Assembly (NCBI RefSeq): GCF_023898315.1
Contig: NC_064617.1
Coordinates: 620,425,000 to 620,488,999 of the forward strand
DNA from: Schistocerca nitens
Lineage: Eukaryota; Arthropoda; Insecta; Orthoptera; Acrididae
DNA: 64,000 bases
Direction: 5' to 3'
The position numbers and the translations under genes were made by a program. The notes under the pieces are model-generated. The model had not been told where the DNA came from and ran no database searches. It worked only from the letters and a program-made list of their open reading frames with translations. Positions 10,836 to 20,750 of this stretch are shown here, piece after piece (positions within the stretch are counted from its first letter, which is position 1; each line of letters starts with the position of its first letter).

Positions 10836-12286
10836 TGTTGTTGTTGTGGTCTTCAGTCCTGAGACTGGTTTGATGCAGCTCTCCATGCCACTCTATCCAG
10901 TGCAAGCTTCTTCATCTCCCAGTACCTACTGCAACCTACATCCTTCTGAATCTGCTTAGTGTATTCATCTCTTGGTCTCCCTCTACGATTTTTACCCTCC
11001 ACGCTGCCCTCCAGTGCTAAATTTGTGATCCCTTGATGCCTCAAAACATGTCCTGCCAACCGATCCCTTCTTCTAGTCAAGTTGTGCCACAAACTTCTCT
11101 TCTCCCCAATCCTATTCAATACCTCCTCATTAGTTACGTGATCTACCCACCTTATCTTCAGCATTCTTCTGTAGCACCACATTTCGAAAGCTTCTATTCT
11201 CTTCTTGTCCAAACTGGTTATCGTCCATGTTTCACTTCCATACATGGCTACACTCCATACAAATACTTTCAGAAACGACTTCCTGACACTTAAATCTATA
11301 CTCGATGTTAACAAATTTCTCTTCTTCAGAAACGCTTTCCTTGCCATTGCCAGTCTACATTTTATATCCTCTCTACTTCGCCCATCATCAGTTATTTTAC
11401 TCCCTAAATAGCAAAACTCCTTTACTACTTTAAGTGTCTCATTTCCTAATCTAATCCCCTCAGCATCACCCGATTTAATTTGACTACATTCCATTATTCT
11501 CGTTTTGTTTTTGTTGATGTTCATCTTATATCCTCCTTTCAAGACACTGTCCATTCCGTTCAACTGCTCTTCCAAGTCCTTTGCTGTCTCTGACAGAATT
11601 ACAATGTCATCGGCGAACCTCGAAGTTTTTACTTCTTCTCCATGAATTTTAATACCTACTCCGAATTTTTCTTTTGTTTCCTTTACTGCTTGCTCAATAT
11701 ACAGATTGAATAACATCGGGGAGAGGCTACAACCCTGTCTCACTCCTTTCCCAACCACTGCTTCCCTTTCATGCCCCTCGACTCTTATAACTGCCATCTG
11801 GTTTCTGTACAAATTGTAAATAGCCTTTCGCTCCCTGTATTTTACCCCTGCCACCTTCAGAATTTGAAAGAGAGTATCCCAGTTAACGTTGTCAAAACCT
11901 TTCTCTAAGTCTACAAATGCTAGAAACGTAGGTTTGCCTTTTCTTAATCTTTCTTCTAAGATAAGTCGTAAGGTTAGTATTGCCTCACGTGTTCCAACAT
12001 TTCTACGGAATCCAAAGTGATCTTCCCCGAGGTCCGCTTCTACCAGTTTTTCCATTCGTCTGTAAAGAATTCGCGTTAGTATTTTGCAGCTGTGACTTAT
12101 TAAACTGATAGTTCGGTAATTTTCACATCTGTCAACACCTGCTTTCTTTGGTATTGGAATTATTATATTCTTCTTGAAGTCTGTGGGTATTTCGCCTGTC
12201 TCATACATCTTGCTCACCAGATGGTAGAGTTTTGTCATGACTGGCTCTCCCAAGGCCATCAGTAGTTCTAATGGAATGTTGTCTAC
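10836..12286 (-). mobile_element. LINE family 2, copy B, 5'-truncated insertion with TSD
   Basis: Precisely bounded retroposon. The 3' end is a (CAA)n tail at the left edge (TTG repeats on the plus strand). The 5' truncation point is at 12286. A 9-bp TSD, TCTGTGCGT, lies at 10827-10835 and 12287-12295. The whole retained part is one open RT frame, so the insertion is recent compared with copies A and C. Confidence 0.92.
10853..12259 (-). CDS. LINE reverse transcriptase, open 468-codon C-terminal part
   Basis: RT of an endonuclease-RT type LINE, often seen in databases as craniofacial-development-protein-2-like or endonuclease-reverse transcriptase. Visible parts: fingers with IIPIPKKAGVDRCENYRTIS (residues 33-52), motif A AFVDLEKGFD (114-123; most relatives have EKAFD), motif B VRQGCSLSPMLFNLY (173-187), motif C FADDIVIL (215-222), and a long thumb/C-terminal region GSETWTITSLDKKRIEAFE through RGRPRDEYTKQI. 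The Met start is only the first in-frame ATG: the frame continues upstream (IPLELLMALGEP) to the truncation point. Endonuclease and ORF1 are absent, so it cannot move alone. Confidence 0.9.
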   Translation of the reverse strand: MALGEPVMTKLYHLVSKMYETGEIPTDFKKNIIIPIPKKAGVDRCENYRTISLISHSCKILTRILYRRMEKLVEADLGEDHFGFRRNVGTREAILTLRLILEERLRKGKPTFLAFVDLEKGFDNVNWDTLFQILKVAGVKYRERKAIYNLYRNQMAVIRVEGHEREAVVGKGVRQGCSLSPMLFNLYIEQAVKETKEKFGVGIKIHGEEVKTSRFADDIVILSETAKDLEEQLNGMDSVLKGGYKMNINKNKTRIMECSQIKSGDAEGIRLGNETLKVVKEFCYLGSKITDDGRSREDIKCRLAMARKAFLKKRNLLTSSIDLSVRKSFLKVFVWSVAMYGSETWTITSLDKKRIEAFEMWCYRRMLKIRWVDHVTNEEVLNRIGEKRSLWHNLTRRRDRLAGHVLRHQGITNLALEGSVEGKNRRGRPRDEYTKQIQKDVGCSRYWEMKKLALDRVAWRAASNQSQD

Positions 12287-12295
12287 TCTGTGCGT

Positions 12296-12560
12296 ATCTT
12301 ACTGTAATAGCAGTTCTGCTTCTTGTGCGCCTGACTGGCTATTACTGACGTAAAGCGGTATGCGGTGGGCGGAGCATCGCGTACTTAAGCAACATCTGTC
12401 TTCAGCAGTTGCTGTTCTTGGATCCATGATGCTCCGTTCACAGACATTGTCTGTCATCATAGGCATATTTCCTTCCTTTAGCTTTGGTTAGGTTTTATAT
12501 ATTTTATATTCTTCTATTATTATCAGATTTCCCCCTGAATCCATTCTGTGCTTTTATTTC
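12296..12560. other. anonymous DNA
   Basis: Flank of LINE copy B; nothing recognised apart from the hammerhead relic just downstream. Confidence 0.4.
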
Positions 12561-12567
12561 AATGTAT

Positions 12568-12612
12568 ATGGCCTGAAGATCGTCACATTTTGACTGAATC
12601 CGGTTACCACTG
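12568..12612 (+). ncRNA. decayed type-I hammerhead ribozyme motif
   Basis: Box 1 CTGAAGA at 12573-12579 fits the CUGANGA consensus. Helix II retains GTC/GAC (12582-12584 with 12592-12594). Box 2 is GAAT (expected GAAA). The next bases, CCGGT, form a minimal palindromic helix III leading to a GTT cleavage triplet ending at 12605. Helix I keeps G-C, G-C and T-A pairs with one mismatch at the cleavage end. The order and spacing match the better copies at 47460 and 48756. It is probably inactive. Confidence 0.5.
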
Positions 12613-12619
12613 CCAATAA

Positions 12620-13046
12620 CTATTTTATCGCAGTGTTCAATTTTAAAATATTTTATCAAGATCACTGACATTCTCCACGACACATATCCTAAAAAAATGC
12701 ACGACAGCCATGCGGCTTATTATTTTGTTAAAATCTTACTTAAAGTAACTGACACGCACTCTTAACAACAGACTGAAACCTTTTTTTATCTTATATCCTG
12801 TGACCGTACCAACAAAGTGACATTCACAACTGACCAATGATGACCATTCTACAACATTATAGAGGTGTAATGCACACGACCTGGCAGGCGAACACATCAA
12901 TCGACATAGTACTTTCACAGCTAGAAAGAGCGTATGGCTGACCAGATTGTGGTTACCTTTTCACACGTCTGTTCTCAGGTTTCACTCTGCCTTCAATGAT
13001 CTCATCTCAACATTTATCCGCGGCGCATTAACGATATTAAAAGTAA
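12620..13046. other. anonymous DNA
   Basis: Nothing recognised. The 60-codon minus frame at 12736-12918 is unsupported. Confidence 0.45.
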
Positions 13047-13166
13047 ATGAAAGCTCGCGAAACTCAACTTTCTCAAAGAAGAGTTCGACAGGGTTGCCCT
13101 TTATCCGCTAGATTGTTCGTGCTAGCCACAGAACCCCTGCTACGACATGTAAACCACACTATCGGT
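13047..13166 (+). pseudogene. fragment of another LINE reverse transcriptase
   Basis: The frame reads QRRVRQGCPLSARLFVLATE, which is RT motif B (RQGCPLS) of a non-LTR element unlike the two LINE families nearby. It is cut by the insertion of LINE copy C at 13178. The sequence after that insertion (13899 onward) is too decayed to follow. Confidence 0.6.
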
Positions 13167-13177
13167 TGTCATTCTGT

Positions 13178-13887
13178 TGTTGTTGTTGTTGTGGTCTTCA
13201 GTCCTGAGACTGGTTTGATGCAGCTATCCATGCTACTCTATCCTGTGCAAGCTTCTTCATCTCCCAGTACCTACTGCAACCTACATCCTTCTGAATCTGC
13301 TTAGTGTATTCATCTCTTGGTCTCCCTCTACGATTTTTACCCTCCACGCTGCCCTCCAATGCTAAATTTGTGATCCCTTGATGCCTCAAAACATGTCCTG
13401 CCAACCGATCCCTTCTTCTAGTCAAGTTGTGCCACAAACTTCTCTTCTCCCCAATCCTATTCAATACCTCCTCATTAGTTACGTGATCTACCCACCTTAT
13501 CTTCAGCATTCTTCTGTAGCACCACATTTTGAAAGCTTCTATTCTCTTCTTGTCCAAACTAGTTATCGTCCATGTTTCACTTCCATACATGGCTACACTC
13601 CATACAAATACTTTCAGAAACGACTTCCTGACGCTTAAATCTATACTCGACGTTAACAGATTTCTCTTCTTCAGAAACTATTTCCTTGCCATTGCCAGTC
13701 TACATTTTATATCCTCTCTACTTCGACCATCATCAGTTATTTTAGTCCCTAAATAGCAAAACTCCTTTACTACTTTAAGTGTCTCATTTCCTAATTTAAT
13801 TCCCTCAGCATCACCCGATTTAATTTGACTACATTCCATTATCATCGTTTTGCTTTTGTTGATGTTCATCTTATATCCTGTATATCC
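13178..13887 (-). mobile_element. LINE family 2, copy C, 5'-truncated insertion with TSD
   Basis: Near-identical to the 3' half of copy B over about 700 bp, with the same (CAA)n tail (TTG repeats at 13178-13192). An 11-bp perfect TSD, TGTCATTCTGT, lies at 13167-13177 and 13888-13898. The RT tail is split in two frames: 13198-13590 (GSETWTITSLDKKRIEAFK onward) and 13678-13965 (YKMNINKSKTMIMECSQIKS onward), because of a TAG where copy B has the KAFLKKRN region. Confidence 0.92.
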
Positions 13888-13898
13888 TGTCATTCTGT

Positions 13899-14294
13899 AT
13901 GGCCCAAAAATGTCGTTAGAACGTAAAAAGATTATGTTACCTTGATACACCAAGGTGTCATACACACCCGGCTGACCTGATTCTAGGAAACTACAAACAG
14001 TGCAGTGGAAAATAAGGAAATCTGTAATCTAACCTAAGGACTGGCATCCGCACGAACTGCAGCACCCTTAGTTACCAAGTGTAGAGACCCGGAAACGTCT
14101 AAGGATGTTTCTTTACTGTAAGCGAGACGATAAGGATCAACAGACTGATTAAGGTGCAAAATATGAAAATCTCCGTACACAGGACAAATCTGTGTGCCTC
14201 GACCGTCTCCGGAAGGTCTTCTTCGTCAACCAATACAATCTTAAGACGACTGCAGCATATAGCAACAGTCTTGACCACACCTAATGCAATCAAG
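13899..14294. other. anonymous DNA
   Basis: Sequence downstream of LINE copy C; the interrupted older LINE may continue here but I cannot align it. Confidence 0.4.
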
Positions 14295-14302
14295 CAATGG
14301 TC

Positions 14303-14777
14303 TCAACTGCCCACCCGGTTGGCCGTGCGGTCTAACGCGCGGCTTTCCGGGCGGGAAGGAGCCCCTGGCCACCGGCACGCATCCGCCCGGCGGATTTGTG
14401 TCGAGGTCCGGTGAAACGGCCTGTCTGTGGATGGTTTTTAGGCGGTTTTCCATCTGCCTCGGCGATTGCGGGCTGGTTCCCCTCATTCCGCCTCAGTTAC
14501 ACTATGTCGGCGATTGCTGCGCAAACAAGTTCTCCACGTACGCGTACACCACCATTACTCTACCACGCAAAAATAGGGGTTACACTCTTCTGGTGTGAGA
14601 CTTTCCCTGGGGGGTCCACCGGGGGCCGAACCGCACAGTAACCCTGGGTTCGGTGTGGGGCGGTGGAGGGGTGAAGTTGACTGCATCAGTAGTCGTGGGG
14701 TTGTGGACCACTGCAGCTCTGGCGGGGACGGAGCCTCTCCGTCGTTTCTAGGTCCCCGGTTAACATACAATACAATA
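14303..14777 (+). repeat. GC-rich tRNA-derived SINE with (ATACA)n tail
   Basis: A second tRNA-derived family. The head has an A-box-like GGTTGGCCGTGCGGTCTAAC and a degenerate B-box, followed by a GC-rich body of about 380 bp and a tail of ACATACAATACAATACA type. An 8-bp TSD, CAATGGTC, lies at 14295-14302 and 14778-14785. Several overlapping short frames here are artefacts of the GC-rich body. Confidence 0.8.
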
Positions 14778-14785
14778 CAATGGTC

Positions 14786-16080
14786 GTAGCTTCTTGGCAC
14801 CTCTGCAATACAATGTATTCAAAGTACCTTTTACAGTCATTACCATAACGACTACTTACGAGGTCTTGAACTTACAAACGCAGGAACCCTGTGTACGGCC
14901 ATTCTTTCTAGGACACATCCGCAGTGGGACTAACGGCAGCATAAATCAATATCTCTATGAATCCTTTACCAGATAATCCATCCATTGCTGCCTCGAGACA
15001 TTGCTGCTAATGTTGTAACAGAATACGTTGCCATCTACTATACAGTTGTGATCTAGCTGGGTGGGTGAGTTATTCGTCGCTCCACATCCTCCACATGCAG
15101 TACTTTGCTCCGCCCTCTTCCGCCGCAAATAACCTCCAACCCCACTCCCCCTAACAGACCAGTGTGCCCACTGTATGGACTACTGTGTTGCATCAAATGA
15201 TACCAACCTTCCTAAATGCGACGTGGTATCAAACGACCACATACACCGCTTCCGCGAGTGGCAAATTAAACAGCCAGCCTTGCAGAGATCCCGCTCTGCA
15301 AGCGGAGTCAAAATCCTTGACACCGTCGAACATAGATTCTTGTATCGGAACCATACCGTCCTTAGGCACTGGACGGCAAAGAAATACTCTCATCACAATG
15401 ACGGCATTTCGTGCATTGCGCCCTGCAGGCTAAACATCCCCGTCTTCAAGACTTCAGGGCCCACCTCAAAAACATGAATGGTGTCTAATGAAGCGCCTGC
15501 AAACGTGATGAAAAACTATCTTTCATGTCTTCTACCACATTATAAATCCCACATCTTAACCCATGATCAAGCCTCTTCCTATCCCCATGCCCTTCTCTGC
15601 ACCCAATCCCTCCCTTTTGCAAACTGCAGGAGAGAGTGTTCGAACTTAGTATGTCTTTGCTGGGATTATTTATCGATTCAATATGTTATTGGTCTCAGAG
15701 ACAGGCCAGTGGCTCAAGTATCAACACGAGTGCTATTCGCATTCAAGAAGTAGCTTATTGAGTTTTATATATATCATTTTGTTTCCAATAAACACATGCT
15801 TCCTTTTAACACTCCCTGCAGATGACGGAGCTACTTATGCACAATTACAATGAAAAGTCTAGAAGAACGTAGACAAATAGAAAGTTGAAAACTGTACCCA
15901 ACAGAAACGAAGATGATGTAGGTGATACTGCTGAACTATGGGTGGGCTGTAAGGGGAGAATGGAGGATGGAAGCACCTGCACTCCCTCCCCCCCCACTCC
16001 CCCCCCCCCTCGCCCACTCACACACACACAGAAACTCACGCACACAAACATAAAAGGTTTTTCAGGCAAAAGATCACTTG
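14786..16080. other. anonymous DNA with a C-rich/CA simple repeat
   Basis: No gene recognised; frames at 15164-15477 and 15478-15753 have no family resemblance. A C-rich tract at about 15985-16010 runs into (CA)n. Confidence 0.5.
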
Positions 16081-16084
16081 CACG

Positions 16085-16200
16085 CTAAAGACAAAGGTCC
16101 CATGTTTGAGTCACGGTGCAGAACACTGCTTCAGACAGCCAGGAAGATTCAAATCATCACACATTCTGCTGCAGAGTGAACGTTCATACTGGATGCTTAC
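16085..16200 (+). repeat. relic of tRNA-containing foldback repeat
   Basis: GTTTGAGTCACGGTGCAGAAC, then CAGCCAGGAAGATTC and CTGCTGCAGAGTGAACGTTC follow the order of the outer arm of the repeat at 19097-19527 (T-arm, TCTGCCAGGAAG, GCAGAGTGAAAATC), heavily decayed. Confidence 0.55.
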
Positions 16201-17619
16201 TATTACTTTGCATTTTCATGAGGTTATGAACATGAGTCCGACTACATAACGAAATTCAAAATGTTGTGAATCTGTTAGTGTCTGTTCATCGATAGTACTT
16301 CCCTCCCTTACGTTGCTGAGCTCTCAGCGCGCTTCCTTGTGTTTCGGAACAAAGCTTACCGTGAGTTTTCCAACAGGAAACTGAGTAACTCCATATTTCT
16401 CTGTCTGTGTCATACTGAACTCCTCTTTCCTGTTTTACAATTTGAGGTTCTCACAGGTTTATATTGATTCCTGTGCTTGAAGAAACTATTGTCAGCTACC
16501 GTTTTCTTGGCGACTTGAGTCATGACGCCTTAGCGCTTCGGCAAGGGATTTAAGCACGCACGCAGTTATATGCGGTCTGCTAGGGTGTGGCTGGTGGCTG
16601 TTTCCGTTGAGCTTCGCGTGTATCGTGGCTTGTACCTCAGAATCGTGATGGTCTTTTTGCTATAAAACCGTATTTTTCAACATTATCTCCGATCAATGCG
16701 ACAGCCTCACGCCACATTACAGAGCGGGCCTGTATGCCCATATCGTTACCATTCTGCTAGTCGACGACGGAGCCAGCGTTAGTCAGTGTCAGCACTATCG
16801 ACAGAGACGTCCAGATGTGCAGCGACATGTTTGGTTGTGATCCGTCGATCACCTCAAATGAGTGTATCGGCATGTTCCAACGCTGAACGAGTGACAGCCG
16901 TGTGTGGCCGGCCGGCGCGCGGGAAATCGGACAGGTTTGAGTGACCTAGTTAGATGATGACACACGCCTCGCTCAACGACTCATATCACGTTTGTTGACT
17001 GCCAGGTCTCCGTAGACGCTTTGCAAGCTCACGTGAGTTTCTGCGTTGCTCTGGTTTTCAGCCAAAATGAATTAAGTGACAACTCTCTGCTTGTAACGCA
17101 TCTCCGTTACAAACGCCATTTTTGAAGGCTATGAATGGCGCCGCCATCTTTCAAAACTTCGTGAAACTAAAGGGGCTGAAGCGAGAGTATTTCACGATGT
17201 CCCACAAGAAATTCCGCATTTCTTTTTTTCAATCGAAATCGGCTGACAAAAAAAGAAAAGTGTTACGTTACTTAGTGAACATCTCTCGTAATTAACTATA
17301 AAAGGTTATCAGATTCAGAATGCGTATTTGTTTCAGTGTCTGATATTTCCTGTATTTAAGTGCTTCTTAAATTTGCTACTAGGGGGCCAAATGGACTCGG
17401 TTGTATGCCGTCATACTTCTGCTGTGTTTGGGGGTCCACATACTGACCCCCATTCACTTGAAGTGTAAATTTAATGTGTACTCTGTGCGTTACACTTTGT
17501 CGAGCAACTGCCTGGGAGATCGGACGAAACTGAACCGCCAGTGTAACAGCCCAATTCATGTACTCTACGCCCATCAGCTGCCTGACATCTTGTTTCTCGT
17601 ACAAGTGGTTGGAAACATC
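16201..17619. other. anonymous DNA
   Basis: No domain recognised. The stretch 16640-17300 gives the impression of an old DNA-transposon or MITE sequence by recall, but I cannot support a class. The frames at 17356-17604 and 17401-17685 are antisense to one another and unsupported. Confidence 0.4.
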
Positions 17620-18400
17620 CTCAGTCTGCTACAAAGATGTGTAAGTTATTTTAAATTTTCTGTTTTCTATGATTACGGATATTAGAGAAATAATAATTCG
17701 CTTTGGGTTCTTCATAGCCGTGTATGTAAAGTTAAGATTGTCAATACTGAAGTTATGTGCTAAGTGACTGGTATCTCTTATTGCAAAAGTCTGCTTCACA
17801 GATGTGTACATTATTTAAATTTTCTGTTTTCTATGTTAATCCATATTAGTGAAATAGTAATAAAGTTAAACATTTTAATACTAATTTTCTCATCTGTGTG
17901 ACTTATATTTGCTGTTGCACAAGTCTGGTCCACAGACGTGGACATTTAGGATTTTTGCTGCTTATCATGACTGTACAAACTGGTTGATCATAATCCCCAC
18001 TGTTTGCTTTTACAGCAGTGCATGTAACTTTCTTGATTTTTACTACTAACTTTCTCTGTGCGTTTAGGTAATTGTTGATGTTACAGTTGTACCTGTCTAC
18101 TTTACAGAAGAGTATATTGTTTCAATTTTTGGGCATCTGTTAATGCATATTACAGAAATTGTTAAAACGAATAAATAATTTCTTTAAATTTTCTGTTGCA
18201 CATATTAGTGGTATAATTTCTCTGTATGCTTCAAGGCTTCGTTTGTAAATCTGCTGCTATTATTTCTTTCACTTTCGTGTTTTGATTTTTATTGGTGATG
18301 CACTCCACTCTGTCAGAGACGTATAAACTATTTTCATTGTCAATTATCTGCTGATCCATATTTCAGAAACTGTTGTTTGAGAAACTTTTTTAACAGTTAA
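17620..18400 (+). repeat. divergent tandem array, roughly 130-220 bp spacing
   Basis: The landmark CTGCTACAAAGATGTGTAAG (17628) recurs with changes at 17794 (CTGCTTCACAGATGTGTAC), 17926 (CTGGTCCACAGACGTGGAC), 18092 (CTGTCTACTTTACAGAAGAG) and about 18313 (CTCTGTCAGAGACGTATAAAC). Several are followed by TTAAATTTTCTGTTTTCTATG-like text and a CCATATTAG-like box. Spacings are about 166, 132, 166 and 220, so units have lost and gained segments. Confidence 0.65.
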
Positions 18401-18584
18401 GTACGAACAATTACTACTTGCTTTCGTAAATCTGAAACCAATCTCAGTGATAAATAAGTAAATAGTTCATCAGGTTACCTTCCATTGGGAAAGTGGGTGC
18501 ACTCAGCGACTGTTACGTGATTTATAAATTATGGAACGCAGCAATCAGCCGTCCTTTTTTTTTTTTTTTTTTGTAGGTTTTATT

Positions 18585-18628
18585 ACGCAAATCCAGATTT
18601 CGGCTAGTGCCTAGCCATTATCAATGCA
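18585..18628 (-). ncRNA. decayed hammerhead motif, left arm
   Basis: On the minus strand: box 1 TTGATAA (consensus CUGANGA, two transitions), one extra T, helix II GGCTA-GGCAC-TAGCC, intact box 2 GAAA, a short helix III AT/AT around CTGG, and helix I of about 4 pairs (TGCA with TGCG). Probably inactive. Confidence 0.5.
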
Positions 18629-18727
18629 ACATTTTCTAATCTCGATGCATGTTATTTCCGTGTTGTCAGTCACTGTGACTGACGCCCGAACGACAGGGAA
18701 CGAACAGGAATCGAGATTAGAAAATGT

Positions 18728-18771
18728 TGCACTGAGAATGGCTAGGCACTAGCAGAAATCTGGATTTGCGT
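18728..18771 (+). ncRNA. decayed hammerhead motif, right arm
   Basis: Box 1 CTGAGAA (18732-18738), extra T, helix II GGCTA/TAGCA, box 2 GAAA (18755-18758), helix III AT/AT, predicted cleavage triplet ATT ending at 18766, helix I TGCA with TGCG. The mutations differ from those of the left arm, so the ancestral motif had both boxes closer to consensus. Confidence 0.5.
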
Positions 18772-19096
18772 AATAAAACCTACAAAAAAGGACGACTGAT
18801 TGCAGCGCTCTATAATTTATAAATAAATACTTTTCTTTCAGACATTATTTTATTTTCGCTCAGGCGCTTACTACTCCCATATCCTAGATCCGCACTAGTT
18901 CAGTAGTAGCAGAAGATGTTTCTGATTGAATGGCAGGTTCCGATCCTGTGTGTTGGTAGGAAAGAGAGTTTTATCTATACTGTTGTTTGCTATCTCATGT
19001 GCAGCTGAATATCGAACTACTGAAACATGGTGGGCTTTGATACCATAAATGACTAGGATTCAAGCGTATTTGATCCGTCTGGATAACACAATCGTT

Positions 19097-19527
19097 CCAG
19101 AATGAGATTTTCACTCTGCAGCGGAGTGTGCGCTGATATGGAACCTCCTGGCAGATTAAAACTCGGTCCCGGACCGAGACTCGAACTCGGGACCTTTGCC
19201 TTTCGGGGACAAGTGCTCTACCAACTGAGCTACCCAAGCACGACTCACGCCCCGTCCTCAAAGCTTCACTTCCGCCAGTACCTCGTGTCCTACCTTCCAA
19301 ACTTTACAGAAGCTCTCCTGCGAACCTTGCAAGACTAGCTCTCCTGAAAGAAAGGATATTGCGGAGACATGGCTTAGGAGACGAGGTCCTGGCGGAAGTA
19401 AAGCTGTGAGGACGGGGCGTGAGTCGTGCTTGGGTAGCTCAGTTGGTAGAGCACTTGCCCGCGAAAGGGAAAGGTTCCGAGTTCGGGTCTCGCTCCGGCA
19501 CACAGTTTTAATCTGCCAGGAAGTTTC
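19097..19527. repeat. inverted-dimer SINE with two tRNA-like heads
   Basis: Two head-to-head arms, each with a tRNA-like module: minus strand about 19180-19250, plus strand about 19428-19500. The plus-strand module has GGGTAGCTCAGTTGGTAGAGC (A-box region), an anticodon-like stem and GGTTCCGAGTTCGGGTCTC (T-arm). The outer arms contain TTAATCTGCCAGGAAG and its complement. A perfect 12-bp TSD, AACACAATCGTT, lies at 19085-19096 and 19528-19539, so the whole inverted unit was inserted as one piece. Neither tRNA-like part is taken as a real tRNA gene. Confidence 0.85.
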
Positions 19528-19539
19528 AACACAATCGTT

Positions 19540-20080
19540 ATTTAGGTGTGGAAAACGACACGAAAAGTGCCTCTCTTATTGAAGAGAAATGGGGTAAAAT
19601 CCTTCTGTTACAGGCTGATGCAATTTTGCTACGTTGTTAATATACTTCTGGGTGGCATAAAGAAGGGAGTTTCCTTCCTGACTCAACTGCTAGCGATGAG
19701 AAGGTTGGAATCTCCTCGCCGCTCGCGTTGAGGAGGTTGGAACCTCGGATAGGATTAATGGGCGTAGGTGGAAACTGTTTAGTAAATAACCTAATTTTGC
19801 CTATTATGCAGACCATCGACTAGTTATCAGTAGACATAAGTGGTGAGATTATCGATCTTTTATGGCTAACAGCTCGTTTAAAAACCCATTATGAGAATAT
19901 TAGGATAGCCACGTCAGCCCCTTGTCTTAGGGTCACGGAGCTGGAAGCAATTAAAGAAATTCTGAAAGGTAATGGGCAGAAGGTCGGTCATATATTCATT
20001 TCACTAATAAATCTGAAAAATTTGTTAATTGAATAAATTAGTAGCGATTATAAGGATTTTTCGTTTTTAGTTAAGGAAGT
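19540..20080. other. anonymous DNA
   Basis: No recognisable feature. Confidence 0.45.
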
Positions 20081-20399
20081 TGTGAAACGTCCCCTTTGAA
20101 CAATTATACATGATTATGCTTAAACTGACACACAATATTTTTGGCGCAACGCAATCTGACTTTCAAAAATCCCTACAAAAGAATGGCCCTGACTAACATT
20201 AACCTATACCTTTCACAAATCACTTACCTCACAAAAATCTTCGTTACTCGAACTACTGCAATACAGCGAGCGCCACTACTGCCAGCTAAATAAAAGATTC
20301 AAACTACTGAAGGCACTAACTATTGATAGGTATAGTTAGCAAATGAAAGATTTTGATAAACAACAAACAATGTATTTACCTCAATAGTGTTCAAAAGTC

Positions 20400-20465
<66 letters not shown>

Positions 20466-20750
20466 TTCATGGCATCCAGTCTTACAAATTTACTGTCTCT
20501 GTCCAAAACTCCGCCATTTCACTCCCCACATCCACCACTGCTGGCGGCTCACCTCCAACTGCGCAACGCGCTATGCGCTGTTAACAGCCAACAGCCCAGC
20601 ACTACAATAGCGAATATTACAACAATGCCACCCAGCCACAGACTGCACACAGGACAGCCAGTGATTTTCATACAGAGCACTATGTGGCGTTACCATTATA
20701 ATAACCTAGACAGCCTACTTACATAGCCACCATGCTCCCCACAAAAAATT
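20081..20750 (-). repeat. probable LTR of an LTR retrotransposon
   Basis: The block starts TGTGAAACGTCCCC and ends near AAAATTTTACA (TG...CA ends on either strand), and I recall this block as a high-copy locust repeat. A Gag-like frame lies on the same side at 24939-25484 on the minus strand, which would make this the 3' LTR. A long (AT)n run interrupts it. I do not see the partner LTR, a primer-binding site or a clear polypurine tract, so this is inferred. Confidence 0.45.
20401..20462. repeat. (AT)n microsatellite
   Basis: About 30 perfect AT dinucleotides. The Tyr-Ile repeat frames over it are translated simple repeats. Confidence 0.97.

Larger units (their letters stand above)
18530..18814. 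repeat. foldback element with decayed hammerhead arms
   Basis: Long inverted repeat: the left arm (about 18530-18645) is nearly the reverse complement of the right arm (about 18709-18814), around a unique centre. A T run in the left arm (18555-18572) is an expansion of the right arm's A run. A 10-bp direct repeat, ATTTATAAAT, flanks it (18520-18529 and 18815-18824), although that sequence is nearly palindromic and so weaker as a TSD. Each arm carries a hammerhead-like motif directed outward. Confidence 0.8.

Noticed and set aside
14154-14800. Cluster of seven overlapping frames of 60-100 codons
   Set aside because: They cover a GC-rich SINE and are open by composition.
19428-19500. tRNA gene on the plus strand
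   Set aside because: It is a module of a foldback repeat with an inverted twin and a TSD; several decayed copies occur elsewhere in the window.
20353-20610. Open frames with long Tyr-Ile repeats
   Set aside because: Translated (AT)n microsatellite.
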